Counted from the stretch's first letter, positions 27,247-36,509 are shown. The stretch: DNA of 64,000 bases from Ectopseudomonas chengduensis (GCF_900102635.1 NZ_FMZQ01000001.1:620001-684000); one strand, 5' to 3'. Numbers and translations are program-made. Notes: generated from the letters alone by a model not told the origin.

Positions 27247-29586
27247 TCAGCTGGTTGCGCTGCTGCCCAGCAGATTGCCGCCGCTGGCAGCCTGCAGGCG
27301 GATGGCGACGAACTTGCTGGTCGGTGTGCTGCTGCCGACGCCGGCGCTTTCCAGCGGCACCAGCGGATTGGCTTCGGGGAAGTAAGCAGCGGCCTGGCCG
27401 GCCGGGATATCGAAAGCGAGCAGGGTGAAACTGCTCACCCGGCGTTCGATGCCATCGTTCCACAACGAGCGGATGTCCACCTTCTGACCGGGCTTGAAGC
27501 CCAGGCGCAGGATGTCCGCCTCGTTGGCGAAGAGCACATCGCGCTGCCCGCGCACGCCGCGATAACGGTCGTCGAGGCCGTACACCGTGGTGTTGTACTG
27601 ATCGTGCGAGCGCAGGGTCTGCAGGATCAGATCCGGCGTCTCACCGCTTTCGCGCACCTGCGGGGGCAGCAGGTCGTCGAGCAGCGCATTGGCCTTGAAA
27701 TTGGCCTTGCCGGATGCCGTTTTCCACTGGCGCGCGCCGGCCGAGTTGCCGAGGTAGAAGCCGCCGGGGTGAGCGACACGCTGGTTGAAATCCTGGAAGC
27801 CGGGGATGGTGTCGGCGATCAGCTCGCGGATGCGGTCGTAATCGGCGATCAGCGCGCCCCAGTCCACCGGGTGGTTGCCCAGAGTGGCCTTGGCGATCCC
27901 GGCGACGATGGCCGGCTCCGAACGCATCTCGCTGCCGGAGAGCGGTTCGAGCTGACCGTAGGAGGCGTGGATCATGCTAAACGAATCTTCCACCGTCACC
28001 GCCTGCGGGCCGCTGGCCTGCAGGTCGATATCGGTACGGCCGAGGCACGGCAGGATCAGCGCGTCGCGGCCGACGGTGAGGTGACTGCGATTGAGCTTGG
28101 TGCTGATCTGCACGGTGAGCTCGCAGCTCTGCAGCGCCTTGTGCGTACGCGGGCTGTCCGGCGTGGCCTGGGCGAAGTTGCCGCCGAGGCCGATGAATAC
28201 CTTGGCCTGGCCGTCGATCATGGCGTTGATCGCCTCGACGGTGTTGTGGCCATTCTCGCGCGGTACCTTGAACTGAAAGCGCTTTTCCAGGGCGTCTAGC
28301 AGCGTGACCGGCGGGCGGTCGTTGATGCCCATGGTGCGGTCGCCCTGCACGTTGCTGTGTCCACGTACCGGGCACAGGCCGGCGCCGGGGCGGCCGAGGT
28401 TGCCGCGCAGCAGTTGCAGGTTGACGATTTCCTGGATGGTGGCCACCGAATGGTGGTGCTGGGTGATGCCCATGGCCCAGCAGATGATGACCCGCTCGGC
28501 GCGGCGGTACATGCGCGCCGCCTGTTCGATCTCCTGCAGGCTGAGGCCGGACTGAGCCTGCAGCGCCTCCCAGCTGCAGTCGTCGAGCAGCTTCAGGTAG
28601 GCCTCGACACCATCGGTGTGCTCGGCGATGAAGGCATGGTCGAACACCGCTGCTTCACCCTTGGCCTGCGCCTCGCGCTCCCACTGCAGGAGGAACTTGG
28701 CGATGCCGCGCATGGCGGCCATGTCGCCGCCCAGGGCCGGACGGAAGAACGCGGTGTTCAGCGGCTCGGAGCCGTTGGTGAGCATCTCCAGCGCGTGTTG
28801 CGGATGCTGGAAGCGCTCCAGGCCACGCTCCTTCAGTGGGTTGAAGCAGACCACCTGGGCGCCGCGTTTGACCGCCTCGCGCAGCGGTTCGAGCATGCGC
28901 GGGTGGTTGGTGCCGGGGTTCTGGCCGAGGACGAAAATGGCGTCGGCATGCTCGAAATCGTTGAAAGTCACGCTGCCCTTGCCGATGCCCACGCTTTGGC
29001 CGAGGGCGACGCCGCTGGCCTCGTGGCACATATTCGAGCAGTCGGGGAAGTTGTTGGTGCCATAGGCGCGCACGAACAACTGGTAGAGGTATGCCGCCTC
29101 GTTGCTGGCCCGGCCGGAGGTGTAGAACTCGGCGTGATCCGGACTCGGCAGCGCCTTCAGATGCCTGGCAATCAGGGCGAAGGCTTCGGCCCAGGTGGTC
29201 TTCGTGTAGCGATCGGTGCTGGCGTCATAGCGCATTGGGTGGGTCAGGCGGCCCTGGTATTCGAGCCAGTAGTCGCTCTGCTCGCGCAGTTGGCTGACCG
29301 TGTAGCGGGCAAAAAAGGCCGGGTCCACGCGGCGTTTGGTGGCTTCCCAGTTGACCGCCTTGGCGCCGTTCTCGCAGAACTTGATGTGACCGTCCTCGGG
29401 CGAATCGCCCCAGGCGCAGCCGGGGCAGTCGAAGCCGCCGTTCTGGTTGGTCTTGAGCAGCGCGCGCAGGTTCTTGAACGGCTGCTTGCTGTCCAGCCAG
29501 AAGCGGGTCACGGCGTTCAGTGCACCCCAGCCAGCGGCTGGGCCTTTGTAGGGCTTATAGCGAGGATTGACGGGTTGCAGGCTCAT
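27247..29586 (-). CDS. FdhF/YdeP-like molybdopterin oxidoreductase
   Basis: 779 residues of the FdhF-alpha-like family. Cys187-His188 in SNMCHEASG aligns with the Mo-ligating SeCys/Cys and catalytic His of formate dehydrogenase H. Molybdopterin-guanine contacts include FVLGQNPGTNHPR and NLGRPGAGLCPVRGHSNVQG. The N-terminus has only three candidate cluster cysteines (Cys54, Cys57, Cys71), so a [4Fe-4S] cluster is doubtful. Cytoplasmic, with no signal peptide. Substrate is unknown; homologues are linked with acid resistance (YdeP) and formate-like reactions. Its ATG overlaps the fdhD stop, supporting FdhD-dependent sulfuration. Confidence 0.85.
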   Translation of the reverse strand: MSLQPVNPRYKPYKGPAAGWGALNAVTRFWLDSKQPFKNLRALLKTNQNGGFDCPGCAWGDSPEDGHIKFCENGAKAVNWEATKRRVDPAFFARYTVSQLREQSDYWLEYQGRLTHPMRYDASTDRYTKTTWAEAFALIARHLKALPSPDHAEFYTSGRASNEAAYLYQLFVRAYGTNNFPDCSNMCHEASGVALGQSVGIGKGSVTFNDFEHADAIFVLGQNPGTNHPRMLEPLREAVKRGAQVVCFNPLKERGLERFQHPQHALEMLTNGSEPLNTAFFRPALGGDMAAMRGIAKFLLQWEREAQAKGEAAVFDHAFIAEHTDGVEAYLKLLDDCSWEALQAQSGLSLQEIEQAARMYRRAERVIICWAMGITQHHHSVATIQEIVNLQLLRGNLGRPGAGLCPVRGHSNVQGDRTMGINDRPPVTLLDALEKRFQFKVPRENGHNTVEAINAMIDGQAKVFIGLGGNFAQATPDSPRTHKALQSCELTVQISTKLNRSHLTVGRDALILPCLGRTDIDLQASGPQAVTVEDSFSMIHASYGQLEPLSGSEMRSEPAIVAGIAKATLGNHPVDWGALIADYDRIRELIADTIPGFQDFNQRVAHPGGFYLGNSAGARQWKTASGKANFKANALLDDLLPPQVRESGETPDLILQTLRSHDQYNTTVYGLDDRYRGVRGQRDVLFANEADILRLGFKPGQKVDIRSLWNDGIERRVSSFTLLAFDIPAGQAAAYFPEANPLVPLESAGVGSSTPTSKFVAIRLQAASGGNLLGSSATS

Positions 29587-30398
29587 GGTCGTTCTTCTTC
29601 GTCAGGCGCGGGGCTGTAGACCCGCGGCGTGCTGTGATGGGGCAGGTGGATCAGGTTGAGGCGGTGGCGCCGCGCCCACTCCACGGTCAGGGCGGTAGGG
29701 GCGGACAGGCTCACCAGGGTGCCGATGCCGGCACGTACTGCCTTGTGCAGCAGTTCCAGGCTGCAGCGACTGGTGACCAGGGCGAAGCCACCGTGAGTGT
29801 CGATACGTTCGCGGGCGATGGCGCCGATCAGCTTGTCCAGGGCGTTATGGCGACCGATGTCTTCACGGCACAGACGAATCTCACCGCTGGCATCGATGAA
29901 CAGGGCGGCATGCAGCGCGCCGCTGTGGCGTGCCAGTTGTTGTTGCTCACCGATGCGCTCGCGCAGTCCGGTGAGATGTTCAAGTGGCGGTAATGCTGCG
30001 CCGGGTAGGGCGGTCAGGGCCGGTAGCGCCTGTTCCAGTGCATCCACACCGCACAGGCCACAACCACTGGTGCCAGCCATTTGCCGGCGTTGCTGCTTGA
30101 GCGCCCAGAAGGCACGGCTGCTGACCTGCAAGCGGGCTTCGCGGCTGTCACCGAGGCCGCGCAACTGGATGTCATAGATGTCGTCGATTGACTTGATCAG
30201 GTCGTTGCCAAAACTGAAGCCGACGGCAAAATCTTCCAGGTGATGGGGCGAAACCATCATCACCGCCTGGTTCAGGTCGTTGTAGCTGATCGCCAGGGCA
30301 CATTCTTCGGCCAGTGCAGCGTGCTGCGCGCGACCGTCACCGAGTTCGGCGTAGGTATAGGCACTGGCAATGTGCGGCTGGGCGGCTGGCTTGGCCAT
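29583..30398 (-). CDS. fdhD: Formate dehydrogenase accessory sulfurtransferase
   Basis: 271 residues. The catalytic loop GTSGCGLCGVD carries the CxxC pair that passes sulfur from a cysteine desulfurase to the Mo cofactor in FdhF-like enzymes. VSPHHLEDFAVGFSFGNDLI and CREDIGRHNALDKLIG are further FdhD blocks. It overlaps the downstream molybdoenzyme gene by four bases (ATGA), and a LysR gene lies upstream on the same strand with a 97-base gap. Confident as a family member; the target being the adjacent enzyme is inference. Confidence 0.95.
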   Translation of the reverse strand: MAKPAAQPHIASAYTYAELGDGRAQHAALAEECALAISYNDLNQAVMMVSPHHLEDFAVGFSFGNDLIKSIDDIYDIQLRGLGDSREARLQVSSRAFWALKQQRRQMAGTSGCGLCGVDALEQALPALTALPGAALPPLEHLTGLRERIGEQQQLARHSGALHAALFIDASGEIRLCREDIGRHNALDKLIGAIARERIDTHGGFALVTSRCSLELLHKAVRAGIGTLVSLSAPTALTVEWARRHRLNLIHLPHHSTPRVYSPAPDEEERP

Positions 30399-30495
30399 CG
30401 AGGCGCGCTCTGTGACAGATTGACACAGCTAAGCCTAGGCCCATGGGCGGGGAGCGTCTAATCGTTGGCTTTGATGTGTTGATCGAGCAAATCTA

Positions 30496-31383
30496 TCAAG
30501 CGTTCGCCAGCCACTCTCGTGCCTCTTCGAAACAGGCTTGCGCGAGCGGTGAGGCAGGGGCGCCGCGGCGCATGATCAGGCCCTGAGGTGCCAGGGTATG
30601 AGCGTCCTCGATGGGTAGCAGGCGCAGATGACCGTCGGTCGGTGCACCGTCGGCCGGTAATGGCATGACGCTGCAGCACAGCCCGGCGCTGACCGCTTGA
30701 GTCAGGTGGTGCACGGCATCGGCCTCCAGGCGTACCTGCGGGCTGAGGCCGCGAGCACGGAAGCTGTGATCGATGGACTGGCGAAAGTGCATGCCGGTGG
30801 AGAGCAGGCCCAGGGGCAAGTTGGCTAACTGCTCCCAGCGCAGGCTGCTGCTGACGAAGTGGAAGTGGCGCTGATCGTAGAGCAGGCCCATGCGTGCTTC
30901 GGCCAGTTCCAGGCTGGCGAAGTGCTCGCGGTCGAGTCGGTCGAGATAGGACAGGCCGAGGTCGAGCTGATTACGTACCAGTCCCTCCAGAATCTGATCG
31001 CTGCTCAGCGCGTGCAGCTGGAAGCGCAGCCCGGGGTGACGCTCGGCGAACAGGCTGATCAGGCGCATCGGGTCGAAACTGGCCAGCGGCACCACACCCA
31101 GACGCAGGGTGCCGACCAGATGGCCACGGCAGGCGGCTGCCTCGGCAAGCAGGCCATCCTGCGCCGCCAGCAGGCTGCGCGCCCAGGCCAGAATGCGCTC
31201 GCCTTCGGCGCTGAAACCCTCGAAACGTTGTCCGCGGCGCACCAGTTCAAGGCCCAGTTCGTCCTCCAGTTGGCGCAGGCGCATGGACAGCGTCGGCTGG
31301 GTCACGTGGCAGCGGGCGGCGGCCTGACCGAAGTGGCGGGTCTCGTCGAGGGCGATGAGAAATTTCAGCTGCTTTATGTCCAT
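30496..31383 (-). CDS. LysR-family transcriptional regulator
   Basis: 295 residues: N-terminal winged helix-turn-helix (DIKQLKFLIALDETRHFGQAAARCHVTQPTLSMRLRQLEDELG, in parts, residues 2-45) and a LysR effector domain (LRLGVVPLASFDPMRLI onward). Few cysteines, so a thiol-switch role is not indicated. It is divergent from the BON-LysM gene and upstream of fdhD on the same strand, so it may control either. Effector unknown. Confidence 0.9.
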   Translation of the reverse strand: MDIKQLKFLIALDETRHFGQAAARCHVTQPTLSMRLRQLEDELGLELVRRGQRFEGFSAEGERILAWARSLLAAQDGLLAEAAACRGHLVGTLRLGVVPLASFDPMRLISLFAERHPGLRFQLHALSSDQILEGLVRNQLDLGLSYLDRLDREHFASLELAEARMGLLYDQRHFHFVSSSLRWEQLANLPLGLLSTGMHFRQSIDHSFRARGLSPQVRLEADAVHHLTQAVSAGLCCSVMPLPADGAPTDGHLRLLPIEDAHTLAPQGLIMRRGAPASPLAQACFEEAREWLANA

Positions 31384-31502
31384 GGGGGCTCCTGGTTTGC
31401 TCGGATTCTAATGCGCGGATGCTAATCAGGGGTGTTTCCTGAACTAGACTTTGGTCTCCGGGGGCTTTGCCCGGTCCTTCACAAGGAACGAGAGGAATCG
31501 CC

Positions 31503-31940
31503 ATGAGTCTGTTTGCCTTTGTCAAAGACGCCGGGGTCAAGCTCTGGGAGTCGCTGGTGGGGCAGGAGGCGCAGGCCGCCGAATCACTCAAGGACCACGT
31601 TACCAAGGTTGGCCTGGGCAACCCGAACATCGAGGTCAGTGTCGAAGGTGACAAGGTCATCGCCCGTGGCGAAGTGGCCAGCCAGGAAGAGAAGGAAAAG
31701 ATCCTCCTGGCGCTGGGCAACGTGGCCGGTGTCGGTGAAGTCGATGACCAGATCAGCGTGACCACGCCCGCCCCCGCAGCGCGCTTCGTTACGGTGAAGA
31801 AGGGCGACACGCTGAGCGCCATTGCCAAGGCTGAATACGGCAATGCCAATGCCTACATGAAGATATTCGAGGCCAACAAGCCGATGCTCAGTCACCCGGA
31901 CAAGATCTATCCGGGGCAGGTATTGCGCATTCCCGAATAA
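31503..31940 (+). CDS. kbp: BON-LysM protein (Kbp/YgaU-like)
   Basis: 145 residues: a short N-terminal segment, a BON domain (about 30-90, VSVEGDKVIARGEVASQEEKEK) and a LysM domain (about 93-144, FVTVKKGDTLSAIAKAEYGN ... PGQVLRIP). This is the layout and length of E. coli YgaU/Kbp, a cytoplasmic potassium-binding protein. No signal peptide is present, which fits Kbp and argues against cell-wall binding. ATG 31503 has GAGAGGA upstream. Divergent from the LysR gene. Confidence 0.9.
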   Translation: MSLFAFVKDAGVKLWESLVGQEAQAAESLKDHVTKVGLGNPNIEVSVEGDKVIARGEVASQEEKEKILLALGNVAGVGEVDDQISVTTPAPAARFVTVKKGDTLSAIAKAEYGNANAYMKIFEANKPMLSHPDKIYPGQVLRIPE

Positions 31941-31972
31941 ACCCGCGCTGAGGTGCTGCGGGGGCGCTTGGC

Positions 31973-32021
31973 CTTGCCGGCGATCATCGTCATCCGGGAT
32001 CGCCGGCAAGCCGGCTCCTAC
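31973..32021. repeat. Palindrome between convergent kbp and yrfG
   Basis: CTTGCCGGCGATC and GATCGCCGGCAAG pair perfectly over 13 bp, and the unit ends GCCGGCTCCTAC, the end of the GTAGGAGC family. It may end transcription from both sides. Confidence 0.7.
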
Positions 32022-32698
32022 AACGAGGACGTCGCAGATAGTTCCTGTACCAACTCCCGGTAGTCCTCCACTGCGGCGAACTCCTCGGTATTTTTAGGCC
32101 CGGCCTGGCTGTCTGGCTGGCGCACGGCAAGCAGATGGGCGACACCGAACCGGCCGGCGCTGCGCAGGATCGGCAAGCTGTCGTCGATGAACAGGCTGCG
32201 CGCGGGGTCGAAGTCGACGTCCTGGCGCAGGGCGAACCAGAACTGTTGATCTTCCTTGGGGAAGCCATAATCGTGAGAGCTGATCAGGCGCTCGAACCAG
32301 GGCGCCAGTTCGACACGTTCCATCTTCAGCGATAGCGAGTCGCGGTGCGCATTGGTGATCAGCACCACGCGCTTGCCGGCCTCGCGCAGGGCGCGCAGAA
32401 AGACCTCGGCATCCGCGCGCGGGGCGATCAGGTGCGCGACCTCGCGCTTGAGGTCACGGATCGACAGCCGCAGCTCGCGGCTCCAGAAGTCGGTGCAGTA
32501 CCAGTTCAGCGTACCGGCATGCTGGCGAAACAGCGGCAGCAGCTCGGCCTGGGCCAGCGCCAGGCTGACGCCATGGTGCTCGGCGTAGCGCTGCGGCAGG
32601 TGGGTGAGCCAGAAGTGGTTGTCGAAGTGCAGGTCGAGCAGGGTGCCGTCCATATCCAGCAGGACGGTGTCGATCTGGTGCCAGGGCAGTGGGGGCAT
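32018..32698 (-). CDS. yrfG: HAD-family nucleotidase (YrfG-like)
   Basis: 226 residues. Motif I DMDGTLLD (Asp15, Asp17), motif II LITNAH, Lys in GFPKEDQQFW and motif IV FIDDSLPIL are intact. The length and WLTHLPQRYAEHHG match the YrfG group, GMP/IMP 5'-nucleotidases in E. coli. Activity on those substrates is transferred from the family. It is divergent from nudE and next to cysQ, giving a small cluster of nucleotide-phosphate hydrolases. Confidence 0.88.
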   Translation of the reverse strand: MPPLPWHQIDTVLLDMDGTLLDLHFDNHFWLTHLPQRYAEHHGVSLALAQAELLPLFRQHAGTLNWYCTDFWSRELRLSIRDLKREVAHLIAPRADAEVFLRALREAGKRVVLITNAHRDSLSLKMERVELAPWFERLISSHDYGFPKEDQQFWFALRQDVDFDPARSLFIDDSLPILRSAGRFGVAHLLAVRQPDSQAGPKNTEEFAAVEDYRELVQELSATSSL

Positions 32699-32809
32699 GG
32701 GGTCGTCTTGCGCTCGAAGGTCGTGAATCTACCGGCCTGCGTCGCGAACGTGCAATCTGCGCCGGGGATAATCGGAAAAGCCGCGGTATGATAACCCGCC
32801 AGGTCACGC

Positions 32810-32952
32810 TAGCAGGCCGTTGAAAACGTCGGCGAGGCAGGCAAGACAAGGCAAAAACGGCCTAAAAAGCGGAGTTTACGATTGTAAATGAGCATTTTGA
32901 GGGCGTTTTTAACGCAGTATTGCCAACGCAGGTAGTTTTCAACGACCTGCTA
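32810..32952. repeat. Structured 143-bp palindromic repeat, copy 2
   Basis: Outer arms TAGCAGGCCGTTGAAAAC and GTTTTCAACGACCTGCTA pair at 17 of 18. The inner stem AAAAACGGCC/GGGCGTTTTT pairs at 9 of 10. Core AAGCGGAGTTTACG, TGTAAATGAGCATTTTGAG and AACGCAGTATTGCCAA match copy 1. Its right end is 12 bases before the nudE ATG, and the nudE ribosome site AAGGAG begins at the last base of the palindrome. Confidence 0.9.
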
Positions 32953-32964
32953 AGGAGTCGTTCC

Positions 32965-33531
32965 ATGCGTCAAAAACCCACGGTTCTCGCCCGTGAAATA
33001 GTCGCCAGCAGCCGTCTGTTCCGCGTCGAGGAGCTGCAGCTGCGTTTTTCCAATGGCGTCGAGCGGACCTACGAGCGTCTGGTGGGCAAGGGCGTCGGCT
33101 ATGGCGCGGTGATGGTGGTGGCGATGCTCGACGCCGAGCACGCGGTGCTGATCGAGGAATACTGCGGGGGCACAGATGACTACCAGCTGTCGCTGCCCAA
33201 GGGCCTGATCGAGCCGGGTGAGGACGTATTGGTGGCAGCCAACCGCGAGCTCAAGGAAGAGGCCGGTTTCGGCGCGCACGAGTTGGAGTACATCACCGAA
33301 CTGAGCCTGTCGCCCGGTTACATGAGCCAGAAGATTCAGGTGGTGCTGGCGCGCAATCTGTACGAGGAGCGCCTGCCCGGTGACGAGCCGGAGCCGATGC
33401 GGGTCGACCGCATCAGCCTGCGCGAGCTATCCAGCCTGGCCCAGCACGAACAGTTCAGCGAAGGCCGTGCGTTGGCTGCTCTTTATCTGGTGCGCGACCT
33501 GCTGACTCAGCGCGGAGAATTCAGCCTGTGA
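32965..33531 (+). CDS. nudE: ADP-sugar/ADP compounds hydrolase NudE
   Basis: 188 residues. A perfect Nudix box GLIEPGEDVLVAANRELKEE then AGF (about residues 76-98) supplies the metal-binding glutamates. The order LAREIVASSRLFRVEE and EEYCGGTDDYQLSLPKG is typical of NudE, which cleaves ADP-ribose, NADH and Ap3A-type compounds. ATG 32965 follows TAAGGAG. A frame opening at 32920 would run through the repeat and is rejected. Stop overlaps the cysQ GTG start (GTGA), so the two are coupled. Confidence 0.93.
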   Translation: MRQKPTVLAREIVASSRLFRVEELQLRFSNGVERTYERLVGKGVGYGAVMVVAMLDAEHAVLIEEYCGGTDDYQLSLPKGLIEPGEDVLVAANRELKEEAGFGAHELEYITELSLSPGYMSQKIQVVLARNLYEERLPGDEPEPMRVDRISLRELSSLAQHEQFSEGRALAALYLVRDLLTQRGEFSL

Positions 33532-34346
33532 GCCACCCCCATATTCCTCAGGTGATCGAACTGGTTCGTGCGGCGGGCGCGGCGACGCTGCCGTACTGGC
33601 GCAGCGGTGTGGCAGTGACGGAGAAGGCCGATGCCTCGCCGGTGACCGCTGCCGACCTGGCTGCGCACCATATCCTGCTTGATGGCCTGCAGGCGCTGGC
33701 GCCGGAGGTGCCGGTGCTGTCGGAAGAGGCCGCCGATATCCCGCTGGCCGAGCGCGCCGCCTGGACGCACTGGTGGCTGGTCGATCCGCTCGATGGCACC
33801 AAGGAATTCATCGCCGGTTCCGAAGAGTTCACCGTCAATGTCGCCTTGATCGAGCGTGGCCGCGTGGTCTTCGGCGTGGTTGGCATTCCCGCCAGCGGGC
33901 GCTGCTATTACGGTGGGGCCGGTTTGGGCGCCTGGCGCAGCGACGTGTCGGGTGAGGAGCAGTCGATCAGTGTGCGTCTGGCGCCCGCTCAGGGCTTCAC
34001 CCTGGTGGCCAGCAAGCGTCACTCCAGTGCAGCCCAAGAAACCCTGCTCGCCGGTTTGGCCGCCCGTTTTGGTGAGCCGGTGCTGGCCAATATCGGCAGC
34101 TCGCTGAAGTTCTGTCTGCTGGCCGAAGGCAATGCCGACTGCTACCCGCGGCTGGCGCCTACGTCGCAATGGGACACCGCTGCGGCGCAGGGCGTGCTGC
34201 AAGGGGCCGGTGGCGAGGTGTTGAACCTGGCTGGCGAAGTGCTGACCTACGAGGCGCGCGAAACCTTCCTCAACCCCTCGTTCCTGGCCTTGCCGGCTGC
34301 CGCCGAGTGGCGTGGAGAGTTGATCGAGCTGGCGCGGGCGCTTTAA
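33528..34346 (+). CDS. cysQ: 3'(2'),5'-bisphosphate nucleotidase
   Basis: 272 residues, inositol monophosphatase fold. Metal motifs: EEAADIP (Glu), WLVDPLDGTKEFI (Asp-Pro-Leu-Asp-Gly-Thr) and PTSQWDTAAAQ (Trp-Asp). Known role: removes the 3' phosphate from PAP/PAPS and helps sulfate assimilation. Start GTG 33528 overlaps the nudE stop. The downstream palindrome at 34349 may end the transcript. Confidence 0.93.
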   Translation: MSHPHIPQVIELVRAAGAATLPYWRSGVAVTEKADASPVTAADLAAHHILLDGLQALAPEVPVLSEEAADIPLAERAAWTHWWLVDPLDGTKEFIAGSEEFTVNVALIERGRVVFGVVGIPASGRCYYGGAGLGAWRSDVSGEEQSISVRLAPAQGFTLVASKRHSSAAQETLLAGLAARFGEPVLANIGSSLKFCLLAEGNADCYPRLAPTSQWDTAAAQGVLQGAGGEVLNLAGEVLTYEARETFLNPSFLALPAAAEWRGELIELARAL

Positions 34347-34348
34347 TC

Positions 34349-34397
34349 GTAGGGCGGGTGAAACCCGCCGTTATTGGCGGGTTGCACCCGCCCTACG
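34349..34397. repeat. REP-like palindrome, GTAGGGCGGGTG family
   Basis: GTAGGGCGGGTGAAACCCGCC faces GGCGGGTTGCACCCGCCCTAC across a 6-base loop. Lies between the convergent cysQ and fabY stops. Confidence 0.8.
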
Positions 34398-34411
34398 GGA
34401 ACGCGACAGGC

Positions 34412-36319
34412 TCAATCGAGCATATCGCTGTAGCGCGCGTCCTTCTTGAACACCAACGGCTGGTCGAAGCCCGGCACCTTCACTTCTTCGGTGGTGATGG
34501 AGATCGCCTGGTCGTCGATCATGTCGTTGCCGAAGTTATAGATGATGTCCAACTTGCCCTGCAGGGCAAGCTGATCGTACGCGGCAGCGGCGGCACGGGT
34601 GCTCTCGCGGCGCGCCAGGTAGGCGTCGAAGGCGGCCTGGCCGTGGCGCTTGCGCAGCATGCGCTCGGTCACGTGCGGTGCCAGCACCAGGGCGCTGGCG
34701 TTGTTGCCGCCAAAACCCTTGGAGTTGATGAAGGCCACGTCCAGCGCCTGCTCACCCACCTTGCGGTCTTCGGTGGACAGGCTCAGGTGATCCTGATGCA
34801 CGTCGCCGGCGACTGCGTCGATGGTCTTCAGGCCCGGCACGATGCCGTACTTGAAGGCACCGAGGGCTGCGATCACCTGGTCGCCGCTGGCGGTGGCCAG
34901 GGAGTGGCCGACGAAGGCCTTCACTGCCGTGATAGGCCATTGCTCGATACCGAAGGCAGCCGCGACGCGGTCGAGAATCTCCGACTCGGTGACGCGGTTG
35001 GCCGGGGTGCTGGAGCCATGGGCGTGGACGAAGCTGCGGCTACGCACGGCGTCCAGGCCGAGCAGTTGCACGGCGCTGGCCACGGCCTTGGCCACGGTCA
35101 GGTAGTTGCCCGGGCCGGGGGCGGAGATGGATTTCTTGAAGCCATCGGCGTTGATGAACACATCCGGCACGGCGCCGTGGATATCGGCACCCAGCTCCAG
35201 GGCCAGTTCGTCGTCCATCAGCACCAAGAACTGGCAGGCTTCGGCCAGGGTGAAGCCGCAGTTGTCGCCGAACGGGCGGCTGGCGCGGCGGAAATCCACG
35301 TCGCTCTTGCCCTCGATCTGGCGCAGGCCTTCTTCGGTGGCCAGCGCGCCCATGGCGCCGTATCCCTCGATGCACTCCTGGTTGATCGGCGCCTCGCTGC
35401 TGCCAACGATGACCACACGCGCCTTGCCCGAGGCGATCTGCTCGATACCTTTCTGCAGGTTGTAGAGGAAGGTGGCGCAGGCGCCGGTGATGCTGCCGGT
35501 GGTGCCGACGCTGCCGAGCACGTAGGCGTTGATGAAGTCCGCCGGCATGGTGTTGAGGCCCAGGGCCAGTTGCTTGGCGGTGACGCGGCCCCCCTTGAGG
35601 CGCGACTGCATCATGCCGCCGAAGCCGTTCTCGTCGAGCTGGCTCATGATGCAGCTGGCGAACACGGCGACTTCGTCTGGTGCGACATGTTGAACGATGC
35701 GCTGCCAGTCGATGCCGACCGAACGCAGGGCGTCGGTGACGCCGACCACGGTCATGGCCAGGCCACGCGGGTGGAAGCGCGAATTGTACAGCTCGCTCGG
35801 CTCGAAGCCGGTGGGCAACTGGCCGGCGGATTTCACTGCCAGCGGGCGATAGCTGTCGACCTTGAATTCGCAACTGTCATGCAGGGTGACGCGTACTTCG
35901 TTGCCTTCGAGCTCTTCGACCGACCAGTTGGCCGGCAGTGGCTCGGGCAATTGCTTGCGCTGGGTGATGAAACTCAGGCTGGCGCCATTGGCGGGGGCGA
36001 CGCTGATGCTCTTCTGCCAGTGGGCCGCGTCCGGATCCAGGTGCTGCTTTTCTAGGCGGCGCACGAGGGTGCCGGCCAGAATCTCCTTGGCGTAGCGGCT
36101 TTCGATCTCCGCCAGACTGAGTGCTTGACCGTCCTGATCGCGGTACTGGCCGTCGACCACGCGCACCAGCTTCATCATCTGCGCCAGCCCGGCCAGGGTT
36201 TCCTGGCGCGCCTGGGGTTCCAGCGACTCCTGCACGGTGCGACGGAAGCCATGGTGGAAGGAGCTGCGCCCGGCTGCGTTGTAACCCCCAAAACCCACGA
36301 TCACAGGTAAGCGCGACAT
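34412..36319 (-). CDS. fabY: Beta-ketoacyl-ACP synthase FabY
   Basis: 635 residues, much longer than FabB/FabF. Active-site Cys281 in TGACATFLYN, with the two histidines in HAHGSSTPAN and VGHSLATASG and Lys in FINSKGFGGNN, shows an intact thiolase-fold ketosynthase. The long N-terminal region before the catalytic core and the opening VIVGFGGYNAAGRSSFHHGF match FabY, the enzyme that starts fatty-acid synthesis in Pseudomonas in place of FabH. CAGGAGC lies 9 bases before ATG 36319. It is monocistronic. Confidence 0.93.
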   Translation of the reverse strand: MSRLPVIVGFGGYNAAGRSSFHHGFRRTVQESLEPQARQETLAGLAQMMKLVRVVDGQYRDQDGQALSLAEIESRYAKEILAGTLVRRLEKQHLDPDAAHWQKSISVAPANGASLSFITQRKQLPEPLPANWSVEELEGNEVRVTLHDSCEFKVDSYRPLAVKSAGQLPTGFEPSELYNSRFHPRGLAMTVVGVTDALRSVGIDWQRIVQHVAPDEVAVFASCIMSQLDENGFGGMMQSRLKGGRVTAKQLALGLNTMPADFINAYVLGSVGTTGSITGACATFLYNLQKGIEQIASGKARVVIVGSSEAPINQECIEGYGAMGALATEEGLRQIEGKSDVDFRRASRPFGDNCGFTLAEACQFLVLMDDELALELGADIHGAVPDVFINADGFKKSISAPGPGNYLTVAKAVASAVQLLGLDAVRSRSFVHAHGSSTPANRVTESEILDRVAAAFGIEQWPITAVKAFVGHSLATASGDQVIAALGAFKYGIVPGLKTIDAVAGDVHQDHLSLSTEDRKVGEQALDVAFINSKGFGGNNASALVLAPHVTERMLRKRHGQAAFDAYLARRESTRAAAAAYDQLALQGKLDIIYNFGNDMIDDQAISITTEEVKVPGFDQPLVFKKDARYSDMLD

Positions 36320-36509
36320 AAATCAAAAGCTCCTGAACAAGGCCAGCGCGACGCCAGGCCGGCGCCTCTGGGCGCGAGCGGGGTCATAGGGCGGTGGCAT
36401 TTGGAAAATTTCGGCTGCCTAACCTGACGTGGATCATGACCGCCGAGTCACTCATTCGTCCAATGTCGTCGCGAGTGCGGTGTGTGCCGCGGATGGACGG
36501 GGAGAGTAG

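Noticed and set aside
27247..29586. Annotation as ordinary formate dehydrogenase
   Set aside because: Incomplete cluster ligands and no membrane or NAD-linked partner subunits nearby; only the wider FdhF-like family is supported.
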